The notes beneath the pieces were generated by a model. The model did no database searches. It worked only from the letters and a program-made list of their open reading frames with translations, and was not told the DNA's origin. A DNA stretch of 64,000 nucleotides, taken from positions 3,410,001 to 3,474,000 of the forward strand of contig NZ_CP108095.1 of NCBI RefSeq assembly GCF_036194065.1. The letters run 5' to 3'. Made by a program: the position numbers and the translations under genes. This document shows, in pieces, positions 50,680 to 61,111 of the stretch (positions are counted from its first letter, which is position 1; every line of letters starts with the position of its first letter). The DNA comes from Streptomyces sp. NBC_00239. GTDB lineage: Bacteria; Actinomycetota; Actinomycetes; Streptomycetales; Streptomycetaceae.

Positions 50680-52386
50680 TTAAAGCGGAACGATGTCCGG
50701 CGCGCCCAGCCGGGCCGCGTCGGCGGTCTGGTCGTCGGGCTGGCGCTGCGACTCCCGCTCCGCCTGCACCCGCTTCTCGTAGTGCTCCACTTCCTTCTCC
50801 ATCTGCTGCTCGTCCCAGCCCAGCACCGGAGCCATCAACTCCGCGCACTCGCGCGCACAGCGCGTCCCCCGGTCGAAGGTCTCGATCGAGATCCGGGTCC
50901 GCCGGGTCAGCACGTCGTCCAGATGGCGGGCCCCCTCGTGCGACGCCGCGTAGACCACCTCCGCCCGCAGGTAGTCCTCCGCCCCGCCGAGCGGCTCCGC
51001 GAGGCCGGGGTCGGCCGCGATCAGGTCCAGCAGTTCCTCCGTCAGGGACCCGTACCGGTTCAGGAGATGCTCGATCCGCGCCACGTGCAGCCCGGTCCGC
51101 GCGGCCGTGCGGGCCCGTCCGTTCCACAGCGCCCGGTACCCCTCGGCGCCCACCAGCGGCACGTCCTCCGTGACACAGGCCGCCACCCGCTGGTCGAGGC
51201 CGTGCACGGCCTCGTCCACCGCGTCCTTCGCCATCACCCGGTACGTCGTGTACTTGCCGCCCGCCACCACCACCAGGCCCGGCGCCGGGTGCGCGACGGT
51301 GTGCTCGCGCGACAGCTTGCTCGTGGCGTCCGACTCCCCCGCCAGCAGCGGCCGCAGGCCCGCGTACACCCCCTGTACGTCCTCCCGGGTGAGCGGCACC
51401 GCCAGCACCGAGTTCACGTGCTCCAGCAGGTAGTCGATGTCCGCGCTCGACGCCGCCGGGTGCGCCTTGTCCAGGTCCCAGTCGGTGTCCGTGGTGCCGA
51501 CGATCCAGTGCCGGCCCCACGGGATCACGAACAGCACGGACTTCTCGGTCCGCAGGATCAGCCCGGAGGACGAGTGGATCCGGTCCTTGGGTACGACCAG
51601 ATGGATGCCCTTCGACGCCCGTACGTGGAACTGGCCGCGCTCCCCGATCAGCGCCTGGGTGTCGTCCGTCCACACCCCGGTGGCGTTGACGATCTGCTTG
51701 GCGCGGATCTCGTACGCCCCGCCGCCCTCGACGTCCTGGACCTTCGCGCCGACCACCCGCTCGCCCTCGCGCAGGAAGCCCACCACCCGGGCCCGGTTCG
51801 CGGCCGCCGCACCGTACGCCGCGGCCGTGCGCACCAGGGTGGCCACGTACCGCGCGTCGTCCATCTGGGCGTCGTAGTACTGCAAGGCCCCCACCAGCGC
51901 GTCCTTGCGCAGGCACGGAGCGACCCGCAGGGCCCGCTTGCGCGACAGGTGGCGGTGCACGGGCAGCCCGCGGCCGTGCCCGCTGGAGACCGACATCGCG
52001 TCGTACAGCGCCACGCCCGAACCGGCGTAGAACCGCTCCCAGCCCTTGTGCTGGAGCGGATACAGGAACGGCACCGGCTTGACCAGGTGCGGTGCGAGCC
52101 GCTCCAGCAGCAGGCCGCGCTCCTTCAGCGCCTCGCGGACCAGCGCGAAGTCGAGCATCTCCAGGTACCGCAGGCCGCCGTGGATCAGCTTGCTCGATCT
52201 GCTCGACGTCCCGGAGGCCCAGTCGCGCGCCTCCACCAGCCCGGTCGAGAGTCCGCGCGTGACGGCGTCCAGCGCGGTGCCCGCGCCGACCACGCCCGCG
52301 CCCACCACCAGCACGTCCAGCTCGCGCTCGGCCATCCGGGCGAGCGCCTCCGTGCGCTGCGCGGGTCCCAGTACCGCTGTCCTCAC
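50680..52386 (-). CDS. glpD: Aerobic glycerol-3-phosphate dehydrogenase
   Basis: 568 residues. The FAD-binding motif is LDVLVVGAGVVGAGTALDAV, followed by SGTSSRSSKLIHGGLRYLEM, conserved in GlpD. Later are VRASKGIHLVVPKDRI and WIVGTTDTDWDLDKAHP, and the C-terminal DUF-like domain ends near DIVPL. It oxidises sn-glycerol-3-phosphate to DHAP at the membrane and feeds electrons to quinone. GTG at 52386 (GGGAGGCAGCA upstream). The gene has its own upstream gap with two DnaA-box-like sites (52526-52619). Confidence 0.95.
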   Translation of the reverse strand: MRTAVLGPAQRTEALARMAERELDVLVVGAGVVGAGTALDAVTRGLSTGLVEARDWASGTSSRSSKLIHGGLRYLEMLDFALVREALKERGLLLERLAPHLVKPVPFLYPLQHKGWERFYAGSGVALYDAMSVSSGHGRGLPVHRHLSRKRALRVAPCLRKDALVGALQYYDAQMDDARYVATLVRTAAAYGAAAANRARVVGFLREGERVVGAKVQDVEGGGAYEIRAKQIVNATGVWTDDTQALIGERGQFHVRASKGIHLVVPKDRIHSSSGLILRTEKSVLFVIPWGRHWIVGTTDTDWDLDKAHPAASSADIDYLLEHVNSVLAVPLTREDVQGVYAGLRPLLAGESDATSKLSREHTVAHPAPGLVVVAGGKYTTYRVMAKDAVDEAVHGLDQRVAACVTEDVPLVGAEGYRALWNGRARTAARTGLHVARIEHLLNRYGSLTEELLDLIAADPGLAEPLGGAEDYLRAEVVYAASHEGARHLDDVLTRRTRISIETFDRGTRCARECAELMAPVLGWDEQQMEKEVEHYEKRVQAERESQRQPDDQTADAARLGAPDIVPL

Positions 52387-52525
52387 TGCTGCCTCCCGGT
52401 GGTGCGGGTGTTGCGCCGTTGGTGCGGATGTCGTGCCTGGTGCGGGATGCCCGCGGGTGCGGGCGGGGCGGCCCGCGTCCCCCTCGTCACGATTCTGACC
52501 GGATGCGCCCACATCAGCCACCGCC

Positions 52526-52619
52526 TGTGGACAACACAACGGTGGCCGCCGCCCCACAATGCCGCAGATCGGTCATATATACGCCTAGTCTGACATAGCG
52601 CCAACTTCGGCTGTCCACA
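52526..52619. promoter_or_regulatory. Two inverted DnaA-box-like sites between glpD and the sugar dehydrogenase gene
   Basis: The minus strand of 52526-52534 reads TTGTCCACA, the Streptomyces DnaA box. On the plus strand, 52611-52619 reads CTGTCCACA (one mismatch). With an extra base they form the inverted repeat CTGTGGACA / TGTCCACAG. An AT-rich stretch (CATATATACGCCTAG) lies between. Confidence 0.5.
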
Positions 52620-52666
52620 GGAGTTGCGCGTCCAGCCCCCTCCGGTTAGGGAAGGACGGCCACTCC

Positions 52667-53896
52667 ATGCCCGCAGACCTCGCCGTCATCGGCCTCGGCC
52701 ATCTCGGCCTCCCCCTCGCCCAGGCCGCGGTCGCCGCGGGCGTCGAGACCATCGGGTTCGACGCCGGGCCGGCGACCGACAGCACCCTCACGGCCGCCGA
52801 AGTCCGCCGGATGTCGGCGGCCGGCTTCCGCGTCACCACCAACCCGGCCGAACTGGGCCGGGTCCGCACCGCCGTCATCTGCGCGCCCACCGCCCTCGGC
52901 GCCGACCGGGCCCTGGACCTGTCCGCCGTCGGCGAGGCCGCCCGGGCCCTGGCCGCGCGGCTGCGCCCGCACACCACCGTCATCCTCGAATCGGCCGCCC
53001 ACCCCGGCGTCACCGAGGACTACCTGCGCCCCCTCCTCGAATCCGGCTCCGGGCTGCACGCCGGACGCGACTTCCACCTCGCCTACTCCCCCAGCCGGCT
53101 GGACCCGGGCAACCGCACCCACGGCTTCGCCAACACCCCCAAGGTGATCGGCGGCCTCACCCCCGCCTGCACCGAGTCCGCCGCCGCCTTCTACGCCCGG
53201 CTGACCGACAAGGTGGTGCGCGCCCGCGGCCTGCGCGAGGCCGAGACCGTACAACTGCTCGAAACCACGTACCGGCACGTCAACATCGCCCTGGTCAACG
53301 AGATGGCGGTGCTCTGCCACGACATCGGCGTCGACCTGTGGGACGTCATCCGCTGCGCGGAGACCAAGCCGTACGGCTTCCAGGCCTTCCGCCCCGGCCC
53401 CGGAGTCGGCGGCCACGGCGTCCCGCTCGACCCCAATTACCTCCCGCACACCCCCCGCACCCCCGGCCACCCGCTGCGCATGATGGGCCTGGCGCAGGAG
53501 GTCAACAACCGGATGCCGCAGTACGTCATCCAGCGCTGCGCCACCCTGCTGAACGAGCACGGCAAGTCCGCCCGCGGGGCCCGCGTGCTGCTCCTCGGCG
53601 TGACGTACAAGCCCGACCTGGCCGACCAGGAGGGCTCCCCGGCCCGCGAGATCGCCAGCCGCCTCCTCGACCTCGGCGCGCTGGTCAGCTACCACGACCC
53701 GTACATCGCGGGCTGGCGGGTGCGCGACCGGCCGGTGCCGCGCGCGGATTCGCTCTACGAGGCCGCCGCCAGCGCCGACCTGACGGTCCTGCTCCAGCAC
53801 CACCGCACGTACGACCTCCAGGGCCTGGCCGTGAAGGCGCAGTTGCTGCTGGACACCCGGGGCGCCAGCCCGGTGGGCGCGGCCCACCGCCTCTGA
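52667..53896 (+). CDS. UDP-sugar (WbpA/TviB-type) dehydrogenase-like protein lacking the catalytic Cys
   Basis: 409 residues. The NAD-binding start is LAVIGLGHLGLPLAQAAVAA. The central domain reads LLETTYRHVNIALVNEMAVL and RCAETKPYGFQAFRPGPGVG, typical of UDP-N-acetylglucosamine or mannosamine 6-dehydrogenases. The expected GGHCIPxDPxYL is GGHGVPLDPNYLP: the catalytic Cys is Gly. The C-terminal domain has GVTYKPDLADQEGSPA. The four-electron oxidation needs that Cys, so the protein may be inactive, stop at the aldehyde, or act otherwise. ATG at 52667. It stands alone with a strong terminator after it. Confidence 0.85.
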   Translation: MPADLAVIGLGHLGLPLAQAAVAAGVETIGFDAGPATDSTLTAAEVRRMSAAGFRVTTNPAELGRVRTAVICAPTALGADRALDLSAVGEAARALAARLRPHTTVILESAAHPGVTEDYLRPLLESGSGLHAGRDFHLAYSPSRLDPGNRTHGFANTPKVIGGLTPACTESAAAFYARLTDKVVRARGLREAETVQLLETTYRHVNIALVNEMAVLCHDIGVDLWDVIRCAETKPYGFQAFRPGPGVGGHGVPLDPNYLPHTPRTPGHPLRMMGLAQEVNNRMPQYVIQRCATLLNEHGKSARGARVLLLGVTYKPDLADQEGSPAREIASRLLDLGALVSYHDPYIAGWRVRDRPVPRADSLYEAAASADLTVLLQHHRTYDLQGLAVKAQLLLDTRGASPVGAAHRL

Positions 53897-53943
53897 CCGC
53901 CCGCCGGGATCCCCCGGCCCGGGGCCGGAGACCTCGGACACGC

Positions 53944-53981
53944 CGGAGGGCCGGCACCCCACCCGGGGTGCCGGCCCTCCG
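53944..53981. terminator. Bidirectional terminator between the sugar dehydrogenase and guaB3
   Basis: A 17-bp perfect stem with a 4-base loop (ACCC) lies between convergent stops at 53896 and 54063. Confidence 0.85.
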
Positions 53982-54062
53982 CCGTACGTGCGCCGCGGCC
54001 GCGCCGACCGGGGCCGACGGCCCTGGCCAGGCCGTCGCCGGTCGGCGGTCCGCCGCCGCGGG

Positions 54063-55187
54063 TCAGCGGCTGTGCTGCGAGTCCGCGATCGTGACCTCGA
54101 CCCGCTGGAACTCCTTGAGCTCGCTGTAGCCGGTGGTGGCCATCGAGCGGCGCAGCGCGCCGAAGATGTTCATCGAGCCGTCCGGGGAGTGCGACGGGCC
54201 GGTGAGGATCTCCTCGGTGGTGCCGACCGTGCCGAGGTCGACCTTCTTGCCGCGCGGCACGTCCTCGTGGACGGCCTCCATGCCCCAGTGGTTGCCCTTG
54301 CCGGGCGCGTCGGTGGCACGGGCCAGCGGGGAGCCCATCATCACGGCGTCGGCGCCGCAGGCGACGGCCTTCGGGATGTCGCCGGACCAGCCCACGCCGC
54401 CGTCGGCGATGACGTGCACGTAGCGGCCGCCGGACTCGTCCATGTAGTCGCGGCGGGCCGCGGCCACGTCGGCGACCGCGGTCGCCATCGGGACCTGGAT
54501 GCCCAGCACGTTGCGCGTGGTGTGCGCGGCGCCGCCGCCGAAGCCGACCAGCACACCGGCCGCGCCGGTGCGCATCAGGTGCAGGGCCGCGGTGTACGTG
54601 GCGCAGCCGCCGACGATGACCGGGACGTCCAGCTCGTAGATGAACTGCTTCAGGTTCAGCGGCTCGGCGGCCCCGGAGACGTGCTCGGCGGAGACGGTGG
54701 TGCCGCGGATCACGAAGATGTCCACGCCCGCGTCGACCACGGCCTTGGAGAACTCGGCGGTGCGCTGCGGGGAGAGCGCGGCGGCGGTGACGACACCCGA
54801 GTCGCGCACCTCCTTGATGCGCTGCCGGATCAGGTCCGCCTGGATCGGAGCGGAGTAGATCTCCTGGAGCCGGCGGGTCGCGGAGTCCTCGTCGAGCTCG
54901 GCGATCTCGTCGAGCAGCGGCTGCGGGTCCTCGTACCGGGTCCACAGGCCTTCGAGGTTCAGCACGCCGAGGCCGCCGAGCTCGCCGATGCGGATGGCGG
55001 TCTGCGGGGAGACGACCGAGTCCATGGGGGCGGCCAGGAAGGGAAGCTCGAAACGATAGGCGTCGATCTGCCAGGCGATCGAGACCTCCTTCGGGTCCCG
55101 GGTACGCCGGCTCGGGACGATGGCGATGTCGTCGAACGCGTACGCCCTGCGGCCGCGCTTGCCGCGCCCGATCTCGATCTCAGTCAC
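54063..55187 (-). CDS. guaB3: GuaB3-type IMP dehydrogenase family protein, catalytic Cys replaced
   Basis: 374 residues, with no CBS domains. TIM-barrel start: AYAFDDIAIVPSRRTRDPKE and ELPFLAAPMDSVVSPQTAIR. The active-site loop reads GFGGGAAHTTRNVLG where IMPDH has GPGSxCTTR, so the catalytic Cys is His. The phosphate site is HVIADGGVGWSGDIPKAVAC. GuaB3 occurs next to guaB in actinobacteria; the function of the actinobacterial form is not settled. GTG at 55187. It lies 138 bases downstream of guaB, beyond a hairpin. Confidence 0.9.
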   Translation of the reverse strand: MTEIEIGRGKRGRRAYAFDDIAIVPSRRTRDPKEVSIAWQIDAYRFELPFLAAPMDSVVSPQTAIRIGELGGLGVLNLEGLWTRYEDPQPLLDEIAELDEDSATRRLQEIYSAPIQADLIRQRIKEVRDSGVVTAAALSPQRTAEFSKAVVDAGVDIFVIRGTTVSAEHVSGAAEPLNLKQFIYELDVPVIVGGCATYTAALHLMRTGAAGVLVGFGGGAAHTTRNVLGIQVPMATAVADVAAARRDYMDESGGRYVHVIADGGVGWSGDIPKAVACGADAVMMGSPLARATDAPGKGNHWGMEAVHEDVPRGKKVDLGTVGTTEEILTGPSHSPDGSMNIFGALRRSMATTGYSELKEFQRVEVTIADSQHSR

Positions 55188-55280
55188 GTGTGGTGGCCTT
55201 TCCCTCTTGGTCTGCCCGTCCAGTATCCCCGAACCCCGGCGGCCCGCGTTCCGGTGCCCGCTGTACGGACGCACGGCGAA

Positions 55281-55308
55281 GGGGGCGGGTCCGGATGGAC
55301 CCGCCCCC
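55281..55308 (-). terminator. guaB terminator
   Basis: A 12-bp perfect stem (GGGGGCGGGTCC / GGACCCGCCCCC, loop GGAT) lies 17 bases after the guaB stop and before the guaB3 start. It may act as an attenuator between the two genes. Confidence 0.75.
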
Positions 55309-55324
55309 TTCACGGGCGTTCGCT

Positions 55325-56932
<1,608 letters not shown>

Positions 56933-56959
56933 CTACGAGTTTCGGAGCGTGTTGAGCGT

Positions 56960-57682
56960 TTATTGCTCGGCGAGTGCGCGCAGTCGGCTCAGCGCCCGGT
57001 GCTGCGCGACGCGCACGGCACCCGGCGACATGCCCAGCATCTGTCCGGTCTCCTCCGCCGTCAGTCCGACGGCCACCCGCAGCACCAGCAGTTCGCGCTG
57101 GTTCTCGGGGAGATTGGCGAGCAGCTTCTTGGCCCAGGCGGCGTCACTGCTGAGCAGCGCCCGCTCCTCGGGGCCGAGCGAGTCGTCCGGCCGCTCCGGC
57201 ATCTCGTCGGAGGGCACGGCCGTGCTTCCCGGGTGGCGCATGGCGGCCCGCTGGAGGTCGGCGACCTTGTGGGCGGCGATGGCGAAGACGAAGGCCTCGA
57301 ACGGGCGGCCGGTGTCCCGGTAGCGGGGCAGGGCCATCAGCACCGCGACGCAGACCTCCTGCGCCAGGTCTTCCACGAAGTGGCGCGCGTCTCCGGGCAG
57401 CCGGGACAAGCGGGTCCGGCAGTAGCGGATCGCGAGCGGGTGCACATGGGCGAGCAGATCGTGGGTGGCCTGTTCGTCCCCTTCGACCGCGCGACGGACC
57501 AGGGCACCGACCGCGCCGGCGCCGCTGTTCTTGGGGGACCCCGCAGGGCCCGTGGCCGTGGGTGACCCCAGGGCCTCGTCGTCGCGCATCAATCCATGGT
57601 GCCTTGGCGCCGGACGTTCCGTGGCACCGCGGTCCGTGTTGTGCACCGAAGCGTTATGAGCGGGCGCGCCGGAGCTCATCAT
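56960..57682 (-). CDS. shbA: ECF sigma factor, ShbA/SigD type
   Basis: 240 residues from ATG at 57682 (209 from ATG at 57589). Sigma region 2: [20 protein letters not shown] and [39 protein letters not shown] follows. Region 4: [20 protein letters not shown] and [20 protein letters not shown]. In S. griseus ShbA drives transcription of hrdB, the principal sigma gene (recalled). The position beside guaB and bldM supports orthology. GGGAGGGG precedes 57682, but the first 31 residues look disordered, so the shorter form is possible. No anti-sigma gene is adjacent. Confidence 0.88.
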   Translation of the reverse strand: MMSSGAPAHNASVHNTDRGATERPAPRHHGLMRDDEALGSPTATGPAGSPKNSGAGAVGALVRRAVEGDEQATHDLLAHVHPLAIRYCRTRLSRLPGDARHFVEDLAQEVCVAVLMALPRYRDTGRPFEAFVFAIAAHKVADLQRAAMRHPGSTAVPSDEMPERPDDSLGPEERALLSSDAAWAKKLLANLPENQRELLVLRVAVGLTAEETGQMLGMSPGAVRVAQHRALSRLRALAEQ

Positions 57683-57989
57683 CAATGCCCCTCCCCTCCC
57701 GCTCGGCCGAATGGTCCCCGAGGCAGCAGCGCCCGCGATGGCGGCCGCTCCCCGAAGGTGTTCCACCCTCAAGGATGCGGCATCGCGCGCGAAGCGACAC
57801 GTCCCCCGGATTCTGCCCCGCCGACCCCCTCGCGCACACCGGGTACGGCAAGACTCGTGCAACCGTACGGATCCGGGCCCCGCACCGGGCGCACCGGCCG
57901 GCACACCGCTGCCGGGCGGGCCGGCGCCGGAGGTCACCGCCGGGCGCGCCGCCCCGTCCGCGCGGAGGCGGACGGGGACCGCAACGCGA
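57683..57989. other. Region between shbA and bldM
   Basis: 307 bases: the shbA promoter region (57683-57850) and the bldM terminator near 57952. Both genes are on the minus strand. No coding sequence is visible. Confidence 0.5.
57952..57977 (-). terminator. bldM terminator
   Basis: A 10-bp perfect stem (CCCCGTCCGC / GCGGACGGGG) with a 6-base loop lies 12 bases after the bldM stop. Confidence 0.7.
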
Positions 57990-58601
57990 TCAGCGGACGA
58001 GGCCCCAGCGGAACCCCAGCGCCACGGCGTGCGCCCGGTCGGACGCACCCAGCTTCTTGAAGAGCCGGCGGGCGTGCGTCTTGACCGTGTCCTCGGAGAG
58101 GAAGAGCTCGCGCCCGATCTCCGCGTTGGACCGGCCGTGGCTCATGCCCTCCAGCACCTGGATCTCGCGCGCGGTGAGCGTGGGCGCCGCGCCCATCTCG
58201 GCCGACCGGAGCCGGCGCGGCGCGAGCCGCCAGGTCGGGTCGGCCAGCGCCTGGGTCACCGTCGCGCGCAGTTCGGCACGCGAGGCGTCCTTGTGCAGAT
58301 AGCCGCGGGCGCCGGCGGCGACCGCGAGCGCGACCCCGTCGAGGTCCTCGGCCACGGTCAGCATGATGATGCGGGCGCCCGGATCGGCCGAGAGCAGCCG
58401 GCGTACGGTCTCGACACCGCCGAGCCCGGGCATCCGTACGTCCATCAGAATCAGGTCGGACCGGTCGGCACCCCAGCGGCGGAGGACTTCCTCGCCGTTG
58501 GCGGCCGTCGTCACACGCTCGACGCCGGGCACGGTGGCCACCGCGCGGCGGAGCGCCTCTCGGGCAAGCGGGGAATCGTCGCAGACGAGGACGGATGTCA
58601 T
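57990..58601 (-). CDS. bldM: Orphan response regulator BldM, developmental regulator
   Basis: 203 residues, the known BldM length. The receiver domain starts [20 protein letters not shown], with the Asp in [15 protein letters not shown] and Lys in GYLHKDAS. The HTH is [20 protein letters not shown] and [20 protein letters not shown]. BldM controls aerial hypha and sporulation genes as a homodimer, or as a heterodimer with WhiI, without phosphorylation (recalled). ATG at 58601 after GGAGGG. whiD lies divergently upstream, as in other Streptomyces. No sensor kinase is adjacent. Confidence 0.95.
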   Translation of the reverse strand: MTSVLVCDDSPLAREALRRAVATVPGVERVTTAANGEEVLRRWGADRSDLILMDVRMPGLGGVETVRRLLSADPGARIIMLTVAEDLDGVALAVAAGARGYLHKDASRAELRATVTQALADPTWRLAPRRLRSAEMGAAPTLTAREIQVLEGMSHGRSNAEIGRELFLSEDTVKTHARRLFKKLGASDRAHAVALGFRWGLVR

Positions 58602-58975
58602 GGCCGCCCTCCGCAGCTGATGCGCGTCACCTTGAGCCTCCAGGCTGGTACGTATCGTCACCTGTGCGGTCGATGCCCTCGGACACCTGTCCGGGAACTT
58701 CTTCGTTCAACCGCCTTCGCACTCTCAACGATGGTCACTCGAAAGAGTTACGGGTCGGACGGACACCTTCGGCACTCTACGTGAGGAAGCCAACACAACG
58801 CGGGCACCACGAGCCGCGCGTCCTCCATCTGGAGCTATGCCCTATTTGGCGGCTTTCCTTCCGTTTGGCATGTGTCTGAGGCTAGATTCCCAATGAGTCA
58901 TATTTACATCTGTTCAGATGGTAGATGTGGCTACTTGGTCCGTATCCGTCTCAGTACCGGCCTCAAGGACTACCC
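58602..58975. other. bldM-whiD divergent regulatory region
   Basis: 374 bases, the most AT-rich intergenic stretch in the right half (58730-58960, e.g. CCTATTTGGCGGC and CATATTTACATCTGTTCAG). It should hold the developmental promoters of both genes. I looked for the sigma-WhiG pattern (TAAA-N15/16-GCCGATAA) expected for bldM and could not find a clear match. No gene. Confidence 0.5.
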
Positions 58976-59323
58976 ATGGCAGATTTCTCCCGCCTCCCCG
59001 GACCGAACGCCGACCTCTGGGACTGGCAGCTGCTGGCAGCGTGCCGAGGGGTCGACAGCTCCCTCTTCTTCCACCCGGAGGGCGAGCGGGGCGCGGCCAG
59101 GAGCGCGCGCGAGGCCTCGGCTAAAGAGGTCTGCATGCGATGCCCGGTGCGCGCGGAGTGCGCCGCACACGCCCTCGCCGTACGTGAGCCGTACGGAGTC
59201 TGGGGCGGGCTCACCGAGGACGAGCGCGAGGAGCTGATGGGCCGCGCCCGCCACCGCCTGATCACCGCGTCCGCGCCCGCGTCCGCATCCACCTCGGGTG
59301 CGGGCAGGACCCACACGCACTGA
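58976..59323 (+). CDS. whiD: WhiB-family iron-sulfur regulator WhiD
   Basis: 115 residues. The start MADFSRLPGPNADLWDWQLL and four Cys (AACRG, then EVCMRCPVRAEC) bind a [4Fe-4S] cluster. The Wbl signature EPYGVWGGLTEDERE is followed by a basic tail for DNA or sigma binding. WhiD is needed for spore maturation and binds sigma factor HrdB (recalled). ATG at 58976 after CAAGGAC. The position beside bldM supports orthology with WhiD rather than another Wbl. Confidence 0.93.
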   Translation: MADFSRLPGPNADLWDWQLLAACRGVDSSLFFHPEGERGAARSAREASAKEVCMRCPVRAECAAHALAVREPYGVWGGLTEDEREELMGRARHRLITASAPASASTSGAGRTHTH

Positions 59324-59431
59324 ACAGCGCCCGAAAGGCACTGAAGGAACGTTTCTGTCGTGCGCCGCCGGCCCCCCGCACCACCTCCCCAGGGCGGCGC
59401 GGGGCCGCGGGCGGGCCGCCTTCGACCCGGG

Positions 59432-60328
59432 CTAGCGGGCCGCGGCGGCTTGGAGCTGCGTCAGGGTCGCGGCGACCGCCGGCACCCGCGCCAGGTCGGG
59501 CAGGGTCAGCGCGACCACCTCGCGCCGGACGGCGGGCTCGACCTCGACCGTCCGCGCGCCCTTGGTGCGTACGGACTCCACGGCGAGCTCCGGCAGCACC
59601 GCCACGCCCAGGCCGGCCCCGACCAGGCCGACCACGGCCGGGTAGTCGTCGGTGGCGAAGTCGATGCGCGGGGTGAAGCCCGCCTCCTCGCACACCTCCA
59701 CCAGGTGGCGGCGGCAGCGCGGGCAGCCCGCGATCCACGGCTCGTCGGCGAGTTCGGCCATCGCGACCCGCTCCGCCCCGGCGAGCCGGTGGCCCTCCGG
59801 CACCAGGCCGACCAGCTTGTCGGTGAGCAGCGGCCGCACCACCAGGTCCGCCCACTCCGCCGGGTCTCCGGCGCCGGTGTAACGGAAGGCGAGGGCCACG
59901 TCGCAGTCGCCCTCGCGGAGCATCTCGACGGAGCGCGGCGGCTCGGCCTCGACCAGCGAGATCCGGGTTCCGGGGTGCTCCGCGCGCATCGCGGCGAGCG
60001 CGGTGGGCACCAGGGTGGAGCTGCCACTGGGGAAGGACACCAGCCGGACCCGGCCGGCGCGCAGGCCCGCGATCGCGGCGACCTCCTCCTCGGCGGCGGT
60101 GAGCCCGGCCAGGATGCCCGCGGCATGCCGGACCAGCGCCTCGCCCGCCTGGGTCAGCCGCATCTCGCGGCCGGCGCGGATCAGCAGCGGGGTGCCGGCC
60201 CCCTGCTCCAGGGCCTTCATCTGCTGGCTGACGGCGGGCTGGGTGCAGCCCAGCTCGCGGGCGGCGGCGGAGAAGGAGCCGGTGGCGGCCACGGCGCGCA
60301 GGACTCGGAGATGACGTGCCTCGATCAC
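59432..60328 (-). CDS. LysR-family transcriptional regulator
   Basis: 298 residues. The N-terminal winged HTH is LRVLRAVAATGSFSAAAREL and CTQPAVSQQMKALEQGAGTP. The effector domain (about 90-290) includes VRLVSFPSGSSTLVPTALAA and a CPRC pair (WIAGCPRCRRHLVEVCEEAG) that might sense redox state. GTG at 60328. LysR regulators often control a divergent gene, here the MOSC protein 80 bases away. Effector unknown. Confidence 0.92.
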   Translation of the reverse strand: MIEARHLRVLRAVAATGSFSAAARELGCTQPAVSQQMKALEQGAGTPLLIRAGREMRLTQAGEALVRHAAGILAGLTAAEEEVAAIAGLRAGRVRLVSFPSGSSTLVPTALAAMRAEHPGTRISLVEAEPPRSVEMLREGDCDVALAFRYTGAGDPAEWADLVVRPLLTDKLVGLVPEGHRLAGAERVAMAELADEPWIAGCPRCRRHLVEVCEEAGFTPRIDFATDDYPAVVGLVGAGLGVAVLPELAVESVRTKGARTVEVEPAVRREVVALTLPDLARVPAVAATLTQLQAAAAR

Positions 60329-60408
60329 CCTGCGAGCATAAGGCCCGCTTTGACGTCCGCGCCAATTTTCACTGGCCGCTTTGAGACGTGCTCGGTTACC
60401 GTGCCTCC

Positions 60409-61086
60409 ATGCATCTCATCTCCGTGAACGCGGGCAAGGCGACCGCCGTCGACTACACCGACACCGAGGGAGGCCTGACCGGCATCGGCAAGCGGCCGCT
60501 CACCGGACCGGTACGGGTCTTCGCCCCCGGCCCCAAGGGCACCGCGGGCAGCGGGGTCGCCGGGGACGAGATCTGCGACCTGCGCCACCACGGCGGCGAG
60601 CACCAGGCGGTCTACGCGTACGCCCGCGAGGACCTGGACTGGTGGGAGGCCGAGCTGGGGCGCGAGCTGCCCGGCGGGCTCTTCGGCGAGAACCTCACCA
60701 CCGCCGGGATCGACGTCAACGGCGCCCGGATCGGCGAGCGCTGGCGGATCGGCCGGGACCTGGTGCTCGAAGTGACCTCGGCCCGGATCCCGTGCCGCAC
60801 TTTCCAGGGCGTGCTGGGCGAGCCGGGCTGGGTCCGGCGGTTCACGCGGACCGCGCGGCCGGGCGCGTACCTGCGGGTGGTCCAGGAGGGCGAGATCGCC
60901 GCCGGCGACCCGGTCGAGATCCTGCACCGCCCGGACCACGAGGTCACGGTGGCCTTCTGGTTCCGCGCGTTCACCACCGAGCGGGAGCTGCTGGCGCGCA
61001 CCCTCGCGGCGGGTGCGGCGATGCCCCCCTCGGCACACGAAACCGTGCGCGGCTACCTGGAGAAGTACGGCGACACGCGGGCATGA
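60409..61086 (+). CDS. MOSC domain protein (YiiM-like)
   Basis: 225 residues. The MOSC core is DLRHHGGEHQAVYAYARED, LFGENLTTAGIDVNGARIGE and the conserved Cys in SARIPCRTFQGVLGEPGWVR. MOSC domains bind molybdenum cofactor; YiiM proteins reduce N-hydroxylated compounds. The ATG at 60409 has no ribosome binding site, and TACCGT 6 bases upstream fits a leaderless transcript. The divergent LysR gene may regulate it. An SDR gene follows after 25 bases, possibly with its own leaderless start. Confidence 0.9.
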   Translation: MHLISVNAGKATAVDYTDTEGGLTGIGKRPLTGPVRVFAPGPKGTAGSGVAGDEICDLRHHGGEHQAVYAYAREDLDWWEAELGRELPGGLFGENLTTAGIDVNGARIGERWRIGRDLVLEVTSARIPCRTFQGVLGEPGWVRRFTRTARPGAYLRVVQEGEIAAGDPVEILHRPDHEVTVAFWFRAFTTERELLARTLAAGAAMPPSAHETVRGYLEKYGDTRA

Positions 61087-61111
61087 CACCCGCGGGGGCT
61101 AGGTTGCCCGT

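Noticed and set aside
52526..52619. Origin of replication
   Set aside because: Only two DnaA-box-like sites are present. Streptomyces oriC has many and lies beside dnaA-dnaN, which are not here.
57589..57682. Firm choice of the shbA start
   Set aside because: Both 57682 (better ribosome binding site) and 57589 (start of the conserved-looking part) are plausible; sequence alone does not decide.
58602..58975. Sigma-WhiG promoter of bldM
   Set aside because: I looked for TAAA-N15/16-GCCGATAA and its near matches on the bldM strand and could not find a convincing one.
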